Source of the DNA: Mogibacterium diversum_A
Lineage (GTDB): Bacteria > Bacillota > Clostridia > Peptostreptococcales > Anaerovoracaceae
Length of the DNA: 42,128 nt
Assembly: GCF_938028775.1 (NCBI RefSeq)
Contig: NZ_CALIZG010000016.1
Span: 1 to 42,128 of the forward strand
Direction of reading: 5' to 3'
The translations under genes and the position numbers were made by a program. The notes beneath the pieces were generated by a model that saw only the letters and a program-made list of their open reading frames with translations, did no database searches and was not told the origin of the DNA. This document shows positions 42,066 through 42,128 of the stretch, piece by piece. Position 1 is the first letter of the stretch. Every line of letters starts with the position of its first letter.

Positions 42066-42128
42066 GCTTCTAATAGATCCGATATAAATATCGAGTATCA
42101 GTTCAAGAACGCCGCTCTCGGAACAACT

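Overview
The window reads as a chromosomal segment of a strictly anaerobic, low-to-mid GC Gram-positive bacterium (Bacillota, class Clostridia). Evidence for this is the butyrate kinase gene, AAGGAGG-type ribosome binding sites, a clostridial-type single-chain PurL, ECF vitamin uptake, DUF1430-type ABC genes, and the ApbE / NusG-II / HepS-I cluster. A relative of the oral Mogibacterium / Eubacterium (family XIII) group is plausible, but this is inference. Almost everything up to position 33293 is on the minus strand.

Layout from left to right. (1) 1-207: the 5' end of tuf, preceded by tRNA-Thr(GGT) and a strong promoter, all minus. (2) 340-8190: a nine-gene minus-strand operon built around an ArsS-type radical SAM enzyme. 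It also encodes an AhpD-like protein, a GCAxxG redox protein, a nucleoside phosphorylase, an APH-fold kinase, a fused transferase-1/transferase-2 sugar enzyme, two TVP38 membrane proteins (one fused to an iron-sulfur/CCG reductase) and an unknown membrane protein. This is the most interesting system here. (3) 8306-10822: a rhodanese lipoprotein and butyrate kinase. (4) 10941-19701: purE-F-M-N-D-L, most of the route from PRPP to CAIR, without purC or purH. (5) 20068-23966: a two-component system coupled to a leucine-rich-repeat protein, next to a small membrane protein and the remnants of its duplicate. (6) 24207-28922: a visibly AT-rich accessory block holding a second two-component system and a DUF1430-type ABC exporter, bounded by terminators. 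(7) 29157-30386: an oxalate/formate-family MFS transporter. (8) 30554-34942: a vitamin B6 locus, with a MocR-type regulator that lacks the PLP lysine, a SurE-isochorismatase fusion, and divergent ECF S-component and pyridoxamine kinase genes. (9) 35222-38617: a GPH symporter, a glycerophosphodiesterase and a lysophospholipase-like hydrolase (plus strand). (10) 38728-42065: SemiSWEET, a PHP phosphoesterase, ApbE, and divergent NusG-II / HepS-I genes.

In the ArsS operon the parts suggest a route in which the radical SAM enzyme attaches a 5'-deoxyadenosyl group to a heteroatom substrate, the phosphorylase removes adenine, and the kinase and glycosyltransferases build a sugar or lipid product at the membrane, with redox support from the iron-sulfur/CCG and thiol proteins. 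In the B6 locus the SurE fusion is translationally coupled to the regulator, which raises the idea that it acts on B6 phosphates.
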